The notes: generated from the letters alone by a model not told the origin. A DNA stretch of 64,000 nucleotides from Melitaea cinxia (GCF_905220565.1 NC_059406.1:10488001-10552000); one strand, 5' to 3'. Shown: positions 1 to 11,895, counted from the stretch's first letter. Made by a program: numbers and translations.

Positions 1-620
1 GAAGCAAGATGGGGTCGCGCTAGCATTCGCCACCTCGCCCCGACAGTGGGCCCGGTCGAAACCTCCGGGCCCCGGCGGGCGTATTTACCCTACTTTAGGG
101 CCTAAAAGTCCGGGGCAGTAGTACGTAGAACATTTGTACGTAAAAAAAAACCAAATGAGTTATAGGTGACCTAAAAAAAAGTTCTGCCAAAATAAAATTA
201 GTATTGTTGTTAGTTTCAACAAGTATTTAATGAAAATGAAAATTAGGCGGTCTAAAAAGCTGAAAATAATCGATTATTATTTTTTTCCGAAAACTCACGT
301 CACCCTTAATACTTATGTTACTTTTTCGTAACTATGGGGGGTCAAACTTTTTTGCCGGTATGGTATATGGATCCAGATAGCCCAGATTAAAACAAATTAA
401 AATTGTATGAGTTTTGGAATCCCTGTTTAAACCCAATAGTTTACAATAACTTCCCATACGAATCATCGTTTCTTATTTGGAATTTTATGCAAGGATAAGA
501 CCAAGATTATTTCTTCGTGAATTAATAAAATAAGCAGCAAAAAAACTGCTCAGGTTTTTCAAATAGAAAAAGAAGCACTGAGCATATACCGAAACAAAGC
601 AGTCTCTATCTTCTGATTAT
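1..620. other. No gene seen; GC-rich edge then AT-rich DNA
   Basis: The first 120 bases are GC-rich and unlike the AT-rich sequence that follows. They may be the cut end of a repeat lying mostly outside the window. No coding potential or RNA gene was recognised before the RTE tail near 629. Confidence 0.4.
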
Positions 621-628
621 TCACTTTC

Positions 629-2011
629 ACTCAGTTCAGCCTATGGCAGTCCACTGCTGGACATAGGCCTCCCCAGCGCCAGTCATCCCGGTTTTCCGCA
701 ATCCTCATCCAGCCTACACCAGCAATCTTACGTAGATCCTCAGTCCACCGGGCCGGAGAACATCCCACACTGCCTTTGCCGAGACGCGGTCTTCACTCCA
801 GGACCCGTCTACTCCAACGGCAATCGGTCCTGCGACACAGATGACCAGCCCATTGCCACTTCAACTTGCTAATTCTATGGGCTATGTCGGTTACTTTCAT
901 TCTCTCGCGGATAGTCTCATTTCCAATCCTATCTTTGTGAGAAACCCTAAGCATAGCCCGTTCCATTGCACGTTGAGCGAATTTAAATTGTGGACCAGTC
1001 CCTTCGTCAGTGTCCACGTCTCGGCTCCGTATGTTAACACAGCCAGGACGTATTGCTCGAAGACTTTTGTCTTCAAGCATTGCGGAATCTTCGAAGTGAA
1101 GACTCAACGAAGCCTGCCAAACGCCGCCCAGCCCAACCGAATCCTCCTGTCGGCTTTCTCGATGGCCTAGGTAAATATAATCCTGAACAACTTCGTAGTC
1201 CACAAATGCCATACACAGCGGTGGATTATATTCTTCTGTCTTTTGAATAATCTGCCGAACAGTATGGATGTGGTCCACGGTGCTGTAGCCATTTCGAAAC
1301 TCAGCCTGCTCTGGTGGTTGGAATCCGTCGAGACTTCTGGCGAGACGATTCGTAACAACCCTCGAAAACAGCTTATAGACGTGGCTCAGAAGTGAGATCG
1401 CTCTGTAATTCTTCAACAGAAACTTATCGCCTCTCTTAAAGAACAGCACTACCACACTCCTGGACCACGCCTCCGGCGTCGTACCTCGGTGGATGATGGC
1501 GTTAAAGAGTCTTGCCAAGGCTTTTAGGACAGGTCGCCCTGCGGCTTTAAGGAGCTCAGTAGTAACTCCGTCATCCCCCGGGGCCCTCCCGTTTTTAAGC
1601 TGCCCGAGCGTCGCACTAATCTCATATTTTTCGATGTCCGGGATACATACGGTGGAAATAATGACGCAACAATGGTGCCCCTGGATCTTCGGTGTCTCAA
1701 ATCGCAGGCTTACGTGCGCTTGACGAGTACAGCTGCCCATAAAAATTCTCAGCCTCTTCTCGGATCTGAGGGCGAGAGCAGACGGTTCTGCCATCCGCTG
1801 TTTTGGGCTTCGCAAGAAGGCTTCTCCCCAGTCTTTGGAAAACTTTGGACCCCCTCTTCTGCTCAATCAGAGTAGAAATCTCTCTTGTATTTGAGCAGCG
1901 GAGGTCTCGGCGTACAAGTTTCCGTATCTCGTCCAAATACGAGGTTTTAACCTGTTAACCACTGAGACATCTCTGAATACATGCCTTTTATCCGCTATGA
2001 TGAAATCTATC
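629..2011 (-). pseudogene. RTE-type LINE, 3' part (reverse transcriptase remnant)
   Basis: On the minus strand this reads as the RT half of an RTE-clade LINE. From 5' to 3' it shows an endonuclease-end block (DFIIADKRHVFRDVSVVNR, about 2008-1945), then a join to DEIRKLVRRDL, the RT motif GQLKNGRAPGDDGV, FKRGD..KNYRAISLLSHVYKLF, and a palm start ending in MAFVDYE. The reading frame then jumps to a C-terminal block (ISKLKWQWAGHLCRR), so the catalytic FADD region is missing. A shorter deletion separates the endonuclease block from the RT. The 3' end near 629 carries the GGCCTATGTCCAGCAGTGG tail (minus sense) also found in small RTE-derived elements elsewhere in the window. The element is dead. 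Its 5' part lies at 8393-9310. Confidence 0.85.
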
Positions 2012-2451
2012 AAAATCAAAATCAAAAATAGCTTTATTCAAATAGACTCCAAGAGCACTTTCTAATCGTCATTTTACAAATTAAAACTTTAAAAATCAAT
2101 TATTATATTTGTAGGAGTAAAGCTACCACCGATTCGGAATGTAGATTCTGCAGAGAAGAATCGGTAAGAAACTCCGCAGTTACTCTTTTGAAAAATAATA
2201 TATAAACTGTGTTTTAGTACAAAATTAGTAACATGTTGCACAAAATACAGCGCCACTAAGATCACACATCTTTATCAACTATCTAATCCTGCACCGAGTA
2301 AGCTTTATCTATTATTTATTTTTTTATAAAAACTTTAAATTTATGTTGAGACAATTCCAAAATCGTTTGTGGGATTTTATTATACATGCGAATACCATGA
2401 CCCAGAAAGGAAACGTTTACTTTGCACACTCGGAAACTTGGAGTTACAATT

Positions 2452-3180
2452 TTTAACCGACTTCCAAAAAAGGAGGAGGTTCTCAATTCGACTGCTTTTT
2501 TTTTTTTTTTTTTGTTACATCAGAACTTTTGACTGGGTGGAGCGATTTCGACAAATTTTCTTTTAATCGAAAGGTGGTGTGTGCCAATTGGTCCCATTTA
2601 AATTTATTTGAGATTTAACAACTACTTTTCGAGCTATATCTAATAATGCGTTTTTACTTGACGCTTTTTTCGTCGACCTACGTTGTATTATACCGCATAA
2701 CTTTCTACTGGATGTACCGATTTTGATAATTCTTTTTTTGTTGGAAAGGAGATATCCCAAGTTTAGTACCATGATAAGGAAACCAGGATCTGATGATGGG
2801 ATCCTAGAGAAATCGAGGGAAACTCTTGAAAATCCGCAATAACTTTTTACTAGGTGTACCGATTTTGATAATTTTTTTTTTGTTAGAAAGAAGATATCCC
2901 TAGTTTAGTACCATGATAAGGAAACCAGGATCTGATGATGGGATCCCAGAGAAATCGAGGGAACTTCTTGAAAATCCGCAATAACTTTTTATTAGGTGTA
3001 CCGATTTTAATGATTTTTAATTTAATCGAAAGCCGATGTTTATCATGTGGTCACATTTAAATTTCATCGAGATCTGATAACTACTTTTTGAGTAATCTTT
3101 GATAATGCGTTGTTACTTGAGTATTTTTTCGTCGATCTACGTTGTATTACTCGTCGATGTAATTGAAGTCGGTTTTTGTT
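2452..3180 (+). repeat. AACCGACTTC repeat family, copy 1
   Basis: This copy starts with TTAACCGACTTCC and ends with GAAGTCGGTT, so its ends are short inverted repeats. Inside is a tandem series in which a CTGGGTGxACCGATTT motif recurs near 2532, 2707, 2849 and 2991 (spacing about 175, 142 and 142). No coding region is seen. It is inserted in the 3' UTR of the minus-strand LINE. Related copies lie at 4478, 11966, 17299, 24950, 37612, 49975 and 53386. Confidence 0.75.
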
Positions 3181-3289
3181 ATTCCTTCTCGTGTTTACAA
3201 TGCGATTATTACTATTTATTTCAAAACAATGAATAATTTGGTGAATATATATAATATTGTTATAAATATACTGCGACGCAATTGCTAAT

Positions 3290-4477
3290 ATGTCTACCTT
3301 TTGGAAAACATCCCGTAGGGAGACTCGAGCTCCAAGATCGTAAATGCCGCGAAGCTTTTTTGCAAGATAAATATAGTCTCAATATCTGCAGCATTACCCC
3401 ACAGTATCAGGCCATAAGACATAACACTATGGAAATAGCTAAAATATATTAAGCGTGCAGTTGCAACGTCGGTCAGTTATCGTACTTTTTTCTAACTGCG
3501 AATGCTGCAGAGCCGAGTCTACCATTCAACGATGTTTATTATAAAATTATAATTTGGATGCTTAACATTAGGTAACGAAAACACAACGCAATTGGTTTTT
3601 TTGGCGTTCAAAACCAAGTTGTTTATCTTAAACCAATCTTGAATTCGCGACAAAGAAGTGTTCACGTCATCATAATTTACTTTTTTCCTATCAACTTTAA
3701 ATATTAGAGAAGTGTCATCTGCAAACAGCACTATATCACAAATATATTTAACATAAAATGGCAGATCATTAATATATGTATCTTAAAAAAAGAAATGGAC
3801 CCAGAATCGACCCCTGTGGAATGCCCATTTTTAGCACAGATCCAGAAGACTTCGTTACGTTTATTGATACGTGTTGAACTCTATTAGATAAATATGAAGC
3901 AATTACATTAAGAGCTTTACCATTAACGCCGTAATACTCAAGTTTACTTAATAAGATTCCGTGGTCCACGCAATCGAATGCCTTTGATAGGTCACAAAAT
4001 ATACCAGTAGCATTTTATGATTTCGCCCAAGCGTCATATATATGTTTGAGAAGTGCCACACCAGCATCTGTCGTAGAACGACCCCTAGTGAAACCATAAT
4101 GTTCATTGTGAAAAATTCCATTAACTTTAAAATGGAAAAGAAGTTGATTTAGTATATTTTTTTCCAAATGTTTTACTTAAGGACGGTAGGATTGAAATGG
4201 GTCTATAATTACTGGGATCACTTCAACTTTCCTTTTTAAAAAGTGGTAAAACTTTATTATATTTTAGGAAATCTGGAAAAAACCCCACTTTAATAGCATT
4301 GTTAAAAGTTAAAGCTAAGTACGGAGCGAGGTCATCAATGATAGTACTAATTAATTTAACTGAAATGCCCCACAGATCATTTGTTTTTTAATATTAAGAC
4401 TCTTAAATACTTTTAGAATATCTAAAGAATCAACTTGCGAGAGTGAAAAATCAACATTACATTTGCTTACGTTATTT
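3290..4477 (-). pseudogene. LINE reverse transcriptase domain (broken)
   Basis: Minus-strand reading gives the ordered RT motifs GFTRGRSTTDAGVALLKHI, CDLSKAFDCVDHGILLSKL, GIPQGSILGPFLFL and LFADDTSLIF. The catalytic Asp of AFD and the FADD pair are therefore still visible. Frameshifts and stops separate the blocks (for example near 3750 and 3990), so no intact protein exists. The motif style fits a Jockey/CR1-group LINE; the clade is inferred from motifs only. Confidence 0.8.
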
Positions 4478-4517
4478 TTAACCGACTTCCAAAAAAGGAG
4501 GAGGTTCTCAATTCGAC

Positions 4518-4574
<57 letters not shown>

Positions 4575-6352
4575 ATGTTACATCAGAACTTTTGACCAGG
4601 TAGACCGATTTCGACAAATTTTGTTTTAATCGAAAGGTGGTGTGTGCCGATTGGTCCCATTTAAATTTATTTGAGATCTAACAACTACTTTTCGAATTAT
4701 ATCTAATAATGCGTTTTTACTTGACGCTTTTTTCGTCGACCTACGTTGTATTATACCACATAACTTTCTACTGGGTGTACCGATTTTGATAATTCTTTTT
4801 TTGTTGGAAAGGGGATATCCCTAGCTTGGTACCATGATAAGGAAACCAGGATCTGATGATGGGATCCCAGAGAAATCGAGAGAAACTCTTGAAAATCCGC
4901 AATAACTTTTTACTGGGTGTATCGATTTTGATAATTTTTACTTTAATCGAAAGCTGATGTTTATCATGTGGTCACATATAAATTTTATCGAGATCTGATA
5001 ACTACTTTTTGATTAATCTTTGATAACGCGTATTTACTTGACATTATTTTCGTCACCTTACGTTGTATTATACCTCATAACTTTTTACTGGGTGCACCGA
5101 TTTTGACGTTTCTTATATAAATTAAAAGCTACTATTCGTCACGTGGTCCCATTCAAATTTAATTGAGATTTGATTCGTAATTTGTGAGTTATATCTAATA
5201 TTGCGTATTTACTTGACGGTTTTTTCGTCACCCTACGTTGTATTATACGTTATATCTTTTTACTGGGTACACTGATTTTGATCTTTTTTGTATAAATCAA
5301 AAGCTAATACTTGTCATGTCGTCCGTTTTAAATATGATTGAGATATAATGAGCAATTTTTGAGTAATCTTTGATGACACGTATTTACATGACGATGTTAA
5401 GACGACTGTGGTCATGTTCAATACTTTGCCACAACGCCATCTATCAAAATGTCATGAAATTACTTCGTTCACTATCGATCAAATTACAATATTCCACTAG
5501 AGTAGAGAGTAGCAGTTTATTCGTTATAAATATATTTGAGCTTTTAATTTTTGAGTTATCGCTAATACTGGGTATTTACTTGGCTATTTTACGTCGACCA
5601 ACGTTATATTAACCTCATTACTATTTTACTGGGTGGACCGATATCGATGATTCTTTTTTTAATCGATAGGTGGTGCTTGTCATGTGGTCCCATTTAAATA
5701 TAATTGAGATTTGACTCGAACTTTTTGAGCTATATCTGATATGGCGTATTTACTTGACTGTTTTTGGAGTTTTCTCCTTAAGAATCGATTTTCATTTAAG
5801 GCCCCGGAATGAAAAAATTGAACAGTAAAATCTACTGAACGAATGACCTTGTTAGAGATGGCGTTCAGACGTTTTCTAATAACGCAATTAGGTTCCGATA
5901 GATGGCGTTATTGATTCATTTATTTACAATTTGATATAGTAATAATATATTTCTTAGACTAGTAAGCCTTTTTGTGCCTATTTAGACAGTTGATCTGAAG
6001 GGGTAAACTCCAGTCGTGCATCGGAGCTGTGTGAAAACATGAACATTACATATTTTTAATAAAAAAAAGACATAAACCGTAATTCAATATAAATCCGCTT
6101 CAACTAAAAAACCCGCCGTAATAAGCGATGTCAGCGCTTCGCGCGAATCGACGACGGGCCTTTTATGAAATTTCTGCCTACAATCGCTAACAAAATGTTA
6201 GAAATAACAGTAGAACATTATATAATTCTACAATTTTATAATGTCGCGTTATATGGAATACGAACAAAGTATTACTATTTTTTCGTCGATCTACGTTGTA
6301 TTACTCTTCGATGTAATTGAAGTCGGTTTTTTTTTCGTTTGCGAGCAAACAC
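4478..6352 (+). repeat. AACCGACTTC repeat family, copy 2 (long form)
   Basis: This is the longest copy. It begins TTAACCGACTTCC, has a long poly-T at about 4522-4570, and ends GAAGTCGGTT followed by a poly-T and the small palindrome GTTTGCGAGCAAAC. The unit motif ACTGGGTG recurs near 4594, 4770, 4912, 5087, 5262 and 5628, that is, units of about 142 or 175 bp. A stretch of about 500 bp (5770-6270) is unlike the units and unlike the other copies. No coding region was found. Confidence 0.7.
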
Positions 6353-6644
6353 AATTATTAAGAAGTTGGGTAGAATTAGTTGAAGATGAATTCAGTCGAG
6401 AAGTTAAGTCAGTGGGTATTTTATCGAAAAAGGCTTCAAAGACGTTTGCCAACTTGTCATCCGAGCTTACAACAGCACCATTTATATTTAATTCAATTGG
6501 TATAGTTTGCTTATTAGTTTTCCCACAGATACTATTAATTATATTCCACGTGCATTTAATTTTATCATCAGAATTAATAATTTTATCTTTGATATATTTT
6601 GATTTAGCAGCCATACAAACATTCTTACCATACCATACAATCAA
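6353..6644 (-). pseudogene. LINE pre-RT segment, 5' piece of the minus LINE
   Basis: The minus-strand reading contains KCTWNIINSICGKTNKQ, then a stretch with FEAFFDKIPTDL, typical of the linker ahead of the RT domain in Jockey/CR1-group LINEs. It is cut at its C-terminal side by repeat copy 2 and continues at 4477. No endonuclease domain is seen upstream. Confidence 0.65.
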
Positions 6645-6894
6645 ACAGTGTGAGTTTACGATGCCAACGAGTCAGGTTATACAAATATAAATTTAATGTG
6701 TTTATGTCATTATTCTGTTCATCTGTCAATGCATATGAATAAGGTAAAGTACTTAATATGAATTTACATTTTTTTTTTGTTTTGTATCTGTATTAAATTT
6801 TCCATATCTTTTATTAAATCAGATTAATTTATTGCCAAACTGTCACCGTGCAGTAAAATAACGACAGAATTTGCTTATCTCGTTCCTCGTCACA

Positions 6895-8392
6895 GTATCG
6901 GGGCTTTGCCATGTCCACCTCCTTGCGCACAGCATGGTTTCCGGCGTGGTCGTAGCACGGAGACGGTGTTAGCCCGCTTCACAGATGAAATAAATGAAGC
7001 ACTAGATCAAAGAAAGCAGGTGGGGGTGGTCTATATCGATTTCAAAAAAGCCTTCGATACCCTGGAACACCACCAGCTGTTGCAAGCTATGCGGGAGTGT
7101 GGTGTTGCAGGACCCTTAAATAATTGGCTCCAAGCGTATCTGAGCGAGAGAACATTGATAACGGCAGTGAGCGGGGCTACCGGCGACCCGGCGCAAATCA
7201 GCTGTGGCGTACCAACCGGTTCCGTGTTCGGCCCCGTTGGCTACATTATGCATGTGAACAATATGTGCAATGTTGTCAGCAACTGTAGTATATATATATG
7301 TATGCGGATGATACCTGTCTATTATACGCAGATAAGGAATTCAGTGTCATAGAAAATAAAATCCAGCAGGATTTCACCAATATTGTACGGTGGGCGCATG
7401 ACAACGGAATATTAATCAATATGGAAAAAACAAAATGTATGTACATACGATCACCTTATTCCAGGATTGTAGATACCGCGCCAAAAATAGTGGGGCATAG
7501 CTATGAGTGTCTGCATCAAGCACATTCATACTGCAATTGTTTACCTATTGAGGTAGTGCATGAATACAAATACTTGGGCTTAACCATAGACCGGAATTCC
7601 TCGTGGCGAACGCACATTAACAACTTATGTGAAAAACTAAGGATCGTGCTTACTAAATTCCATCATTTAAGTTTTATATTAGATAGGTCAACTATGTACA
7701 CTGTTTATTACGCGCTAGTAGACTCGTTGCTTTGTTATGGACTGACTAGTTACGGACGCACGTTTAAGACATATTTAAATTAAAATTAATACAGACTAGG
7801 TTCTTAAAACAGCTAGTTAACAATAAAGTCAAAAAGAAATGTAAATCCAGTGATTACGAGGAATTATTCATCGAGTGTAATATGCTGCCAGTCCATGACA
7901 AGGTAACTTTGTTGATAGCTGTTCAGCAATTCTATAGCGATGAATTTAAAATTTGTATTAATAAACCTATAGGGCGTAAAACAGTCAGCAAAAAAGTATA
8001 TGAAGTACCTACATATAGTAATTATTTCGGTCAACGTAAAAGAAAATATATGGTGCCTATAATTTTTAATAATTTGCCACTAACATTGAAAAACAATAAA
8101 TTAACAAAACGATCTTTTAAAAATCAACTACAAAAGAGGCTTTTAAGTGTTCTCAAGGAAAGAATTATCGAATTATATAACATCTAACTTAAGTATGTAT
8201 TTTCTTGTAAATAATTTTAATTAGTGTAAAATAAACTAACAATAGTCAGTAAGAATAAGTATTACCTACAATGTAAATTAGGAGCTACATTTGCCAACAA
8301 ACTGTTTTACAGTTTGGCAGAAGTATTGTATAAAAGCAACTTGTAAGACTTATTCTGAAATAAACATTTTTATTATTATTATTATTATTGGG
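6895..8392 (+). pseudogene. CR1-like LINE reverse transcriptase remnant
   Basis: The plus-strand reading gives AQHGFRRGRSTETVLARF, VVYIDFKKAFDTLEHHQLL, GVPTGSVFGP, then a frameshift near 7300, YADDTCLLYADKEF and EYKYLGLTIDRNSSW, then a C-terminal piece (7882-8187). The RT palm motifs are present but split over at least three frames. The 3' end is a short ATT/TTA microsatellite at about 8369-8392, the tail type of CR1-group elements. It abuts RTE sequence at 8393. The element is 5'-truncated near 6895; 6745-6894 is not assigned. Confidence 0.8.
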
Positions 8393-9310
8393 GCTTCTTC
8401 TCAAAAAATTGAGTTCATCAAGAAGAGCCCCTCCGATTCGAGAAAGTTGACAAGGATCTTCCCCCTGCGATTCCTGTCCCCCAATCCGTGTGGTCCGATG
8501 CTCGATCCGTCGCGGTCTTGTACTCCCACTTTAGCGTTGAAGTCTCCCATAACAACGCTATAGAAGGTCGAAATAGTGCCATGTATGGCCCTTGTAATGT
8601 CTTCATACAAGACTTTGACTTCATCGTCAGAGTGTGCCGAGGTCGGCGCATATACCTGTATCACTTTCAGGGAGTACCTGTCACTGAGTTTAAGTACAAG
8701 GTACGCTACCCGGGTCGACACACTGCTAACTTCTACAACGTTGCTAGTGAGAGTCTTGTGGACCAGAAAACCGACGTCACCTTGAGAAAGCCCATCACCT
8801 TCACGGAAGTAGAACAAGTGCCTGGAGTCCAGGGTCATCGTGTCCTCACCCTCTTTTCGGACTTCAAACAACCCCAGTATGCTCCACTTAATGTGACTAA
8901 GTCCTACCTCAAGTTCGGTAAGGTGGTGGTCCAATCTTAGCGTGTGTCCATTATACGTAGCCAGGTATAGTTTTGTATGGCAGCCGCGGCCGCTGCCGTA
9001 GCCGGGAATAGTGCGGCTGCCGGGAACTAAGGGCCGAAACTTTAGGCGTGAACTCATGGGCGTTTTTGCCAATAGTCACTTCGCTGAGCAGGCGGGTTGG
9101 TGACCGCAAGGCTGACTTTGTCGCATCGAAGACTGCTGCCCGTCCTCGGTCTGTGCATTTAAAAAGCCAGCTGTAGGATGGCTATCCCGCCATCGGTCGG
9201 CTTCGCTAGTTCCATGATGGTATTGGAACTTTGCTATCCCTTAGTCGCCGCTTACGACACCCACGGGATGAGAGGGGGTGGCTAAATTCTATAGTGCCGT
9301 AGCCACACAG
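8393..9310 (-). pseudogene. RTE-type LINE, 5' part (endonuclease)
   Basis: The minus-strand reading from about 9072 to 8401 is an apurinic-type endonuclease domain of an RTE LINE: ATYNGHTLRLDHHLTELE, VIQVYAPTSAHSDDEVK, VVMGDFNAKVG and GLGDRNRRGKILVNFLESEG. The active-site GDFN block is visible. Upstream (9075-9310) is the element's 5' UTR, which also forms the heads of the small elements at 44026 and 58345. The frame breaks at about 8405, where the element is cut by the plus-strand LINE tail. The remaining half lies at 629-2011. A few dozen bases appear to be missing between the halves. Confidence 0.85.
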
Positions 9311-9554
9311 CAATTCTGATTATTACCAAGACTAATTATTAGTCATTGTTTACGTCCAATTGAATAAGATAACATCTCGATGGAACGTGTTTAGAACTTA
9401 TTAACGACGCAGGCATTTTTATAATATGGGTTGTAATTAATTTTATCAAGGGTAGCTACATTTTGATCTCAATTATCTCGTCCATCAAGGAAATGTTGTA
9501 TTGTTAACGAAATGTTTGCGTGTCGTTTATGCTGTACACGACATAATTATATCG

Positions 9555-9561
9555 TATAAAG
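9555..9561 (+). promoter_or_regulatory. Probable TATA box of the secreted-peptide gene
   Basis: TATAAAG lies 52 bases before the start codon at 9607. A TCAATA initiator-like sequence lies about 30 bases downstream (A at 9585), giving a predicted 5' UTR of about 22 bases. No other regulatory site could be assigned with confidence in 9311-9554. Confidence 0.5.
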
Positions 9562-9606
9562 ATGTGACTACTTTGATTTGTGTCAATACAACAGTAGCCA
9601 TCGAAT

Positions 9607-9965
9607 ATGAAGCACACGTTTATTTTCGTTTTTGTCGTCGTTTGCCTAGCTCTATGCTGGGGTCAAAAAGACTTTCAAAGTGTAATTGGTGAATTTCAAG
9701 AAGAATCTAATTATTTGAAGCGGGTAAGAATACTTTCTTAGCGATTCTTCTTTCTTAATAATTAGAAATTACAATTTTATTAAGATAAAAATTTTTAATT
9801 ATTCCGATTCGTTTAAAGGTAACCAGACAAAGTAAGCCACCTATGCCTGAAATATCCAAACCGCCAAATATGCCGCCTCCACCAGATATGACGAATATAC
9901 CTAATATACGAAAAAGAAGAGAGGCTAAAGGAACCGGTGGTTCCCTGCCAACTCGGAAGGGATAA
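9607..9965 (+). CDS. Small secreted prepropeptide (unrecognised), two exons
   Basis: Exon 1 is 9607..9723 and exon 2 is 9819..9965. The intron begins GTAAGA and ends AAAG, and both joins are in phase 0, giving 87 residues. The N-terminus MKHTFIFVFVVVCLALCWG is a clear signal peptide, with cleavage likely before QKDFQS. Then come an acidic stretch ending LKR (residue 39), a proline-rich part (KPPMPEISKPPNMPPPPDM) and a furin-like RKRR site before a short basic, glycine-rich tail ending TRKG. There are no cysteines after the signal peptide. This layout resembles precursors of small peptides (neuropeptide, immune or seminal types), but I recognise no family. A TATA box at 9555 and an AATAAA at 10084 frame the gene. 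Flanks are transposon remains. The open frame over a split signal peptide and tail, with good splice sites, argues that it is a real gene. Confidence 0.75.
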
Positions 9966-10083
9966 TTTTCTTACAGTTTTTTATTATCGGCTGGATATAA
10001 AAATATACAATTGACAGCAAGAAATCTATATTCATTTATTTATTACCTACCTTTTAGAGAACCGCCTTTACTATATTACAAAT

Positions 10084-10089
10084 AATAAA
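10084..10089 (+). terminator. Polyadenylation signal, secreted-peptide gene
   Basis: AATAAA lies 119 bases past the stop codon at 9965 and is the first such hexamer on this strand after the stop. Confidence 0.45.
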
Positions 10090-10198
10090 ATACAAACCCT
10101 AAACCAAATAACTTTTAAGCATCCTCTTATGTTTATGACATGTGTTTATTTAAATTTGAAATTAAACACTAACAATAACTTAAGTATTATTATTGTTA

Positions 10199-10633
10199 AT
10201 CTATACATGTACCTAATAAAATGGTAGGAAAGTCAAAACTGTACATTGAATATTTTTTTAAAAGAATACTTGGGGTGTGATTACAATCGATACCGAAGCT
10301 AAAAATATAGTTTTTAGAATTTTTGGTCTGTTTGTCTGTATGTATTTCCGGGATAAATTCAAACAGTACTGCATGGATTTACTTCAAATTTGGCACGAAT
10401 ATTATTAAGAAGTCGGGTCAAAATTATCACGCTATCACCTACGGGGAACGAGCAGTGAACCTTTATTTCTTCAACGCATTCTGTAACAACGTGTAATCTA
10501 ACGACGCATATTTAAATGTTGTTATTATGTTAATAACCATGCTATAAGCTAGCTTCATACTATAAAGAAAGACATTCTGTAGTATATTTAGTATCAGCAT
10601 TGCACCCGTGCGAAGCCGGGGCGGGTCGCTAGT
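10199..10633 (+). mobile_element. Helitron-like non-autonomous element
   Basis: It starts with CTATACATGTACCTAATAAA and ends GCGGGTCGCTAGT, followed by TAAT. The CTAGT-type 3' end after a GC-rich CCGTGCGAAGCCGGGGCGG block is the usual end of Helitron-like repeats in Lepidoptera. A partial second copy lies at 10696-10850 (ATAATAAAATGGTAGGAAAG). No coding region. The family call rests on end motifs only. Confidence 0.5.
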
Positions 10634-10850
10634 TAATTAATATATGTGTAATATGTATCTATTAATTTATTAATACATCTATTGTTTATAAGTACATTAT
10701 CTATACATATAATAAAATGGTAGGAAAGTCAATATTATTAAGAAGTCGGGTCAACACATAGGATACATATTATCACTCTATCACCTACGGGGAACGACGC
10801 TTAATTGAATGTTGTTATGTTACTCTTTACTCCGCGAGCCGAGTGTCCGT

Positions 10851-11454
10851 ACGTGGGCAAATTATGCACACAAAGATGAATTCTCCGACCTATTACCACT
10901 GGTCTTCAATTCACACCAAAAGATATTATGTTATTATACAAAATATTCTTTCATCGAAACTGTTTTGTTTTGAATTTTCGGCACCATCAATATTGGGTTG
11001 TAGTTATGTAGTATCAAATATCAATTTAAAAAAAAAACAGGTCAAAGCGCACTTCGTTCCATCTTAAATTGTTTTGGACTTTTTTTACTTTTAGCCACGT
11101 TTAATTTTTATGGCTTTTAGTTGTGCTAGTGGGGCACGGCTGATTCCGCTAATACGTACACGTAGAGTGGAGAACACTCCATGACTCCCTCCCTCACCCC
11201 TTTTCGCCATTAACCGTCCTCTCCTACAGTGGTTCCACATCGCACATTTACTAGGTTGGGTCGGATTTGACCATGCTGACTCGTGAAGGGAGTTATCATT
11301 TAAAAACAATTTATTGTGTAGGAAAAGGATAAATATTGATTACAATACTTGTAAAAATAATTTTCATTTATACTCAACATAATATTGATAAAAAATATCA
11401 GTCATACTTTTATCAATCTCTATTCTCTTTTTGACTAAATATTGCAGTCTTTTG
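10851..11454. other. Intergenic, no feature assigned
   Basis: No gene, RNA gene or clear repeat end was found. A short GC-richer patch at 11130-11240 has no coding sense. Confidence 0.4.
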
Positions 11455-11775
11455 AAGTCGCTTCAGCCTGTAGTGTATCCACTACTGGGCATAGGCCTCT
11501 TTCCCCATGTAGGAGAACGATCAGAGCTTAATCCACCACGCTGCTCCAATGCGGGTTGACGGATATATTCCCTACTGTGAGTAACGATCGCTATCAGATG
11601 TACATGATAACAACCTGGACCGACGGCTTAACGTGTTCTCCGAGGCACGGTGGGGAGACCCACAAGGACTGCACAAACACCCAGACCACGGCAAACACCT
11701 GTATGGCCAATACAAATGTTTGTCTTGTGCGGGGATCGAACCCGCAACCGCCAGCGCAACGCGGCATCTTTTGAA
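11455..11775 (-). mobile_element. tRNA-headed SINE with RTE-like tail
   Basis: On the minus strand a tRNA-like head with a B box (GGTTCGATCCCC, near 11740) leads into a body and ends with a GGCCTATGCCCAGTAGTGG tail near 11480. The tail resembles the RTE 3' end, which suggests RTE-driven movement. Related copies: 20485 (tail), 24560, 35325, 50695 (tail) and 58735. Confidence 0.7.
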
Positions 11776-11777
11776 GT

Positions 11778-11895
11778 AATATACAATACAATACAAATAC
11801 TCTTTATTGTACACTATCAGAGAAAAAAATTTTACACCGAAAAAGAAAATATAGACATGTACAAAAGGCGGTAATTTGATTATTGAAAGCAAATA
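11778..11895 (-). repeat. LINE 3' tail fragment
   Basis: Minus sense gives GTACAATAAAGAG followed by repeats of TTGTA, a LINE-type 3' end without coding sequence. Confidence 0.4.

Larger units (their letters stand above)
2012..6740 (-). mobile_element. Jockey/CR1-like LINE, 5'-truncated, with two nested repeats
   Basis: This minus-strand LINE has its 3' tail at 2012, a run of TTTTGA units after an AATAAA motif, abutting RTE sequence. It is read in three pieces: pre-RT sequence (6644-6350), RT domain (4477-3190) and 3' UTR (2451-2012). Copies of the AACCGACTTC repeat family interrupt it at 2452-3180 and 4478-6352. No endonuclease is visible, so it is 5'-truncated, probably near 6700. The exact 5' limit is uncertain. 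Confidence 0.7.

Noticed and set aside
793..1866. An intact 357-residue reverse transcriptase
   Set aside because: The frame is open but lacks the catalytic FADD region through an internal deletion, so it is a pseudogene piece.
4351..4617. Minus-strand frame with a poly-Lys run
   Set aside because: The poly-Lys is the poly-T of an inserted repeat; only the end is LINE RT sequence.
9501..9692. 63-residue plus-strand frame overlapping the peptide gene
   Set aside because: It is in another frame; the frame from 9607 has a signal peptide and a matching second exon.
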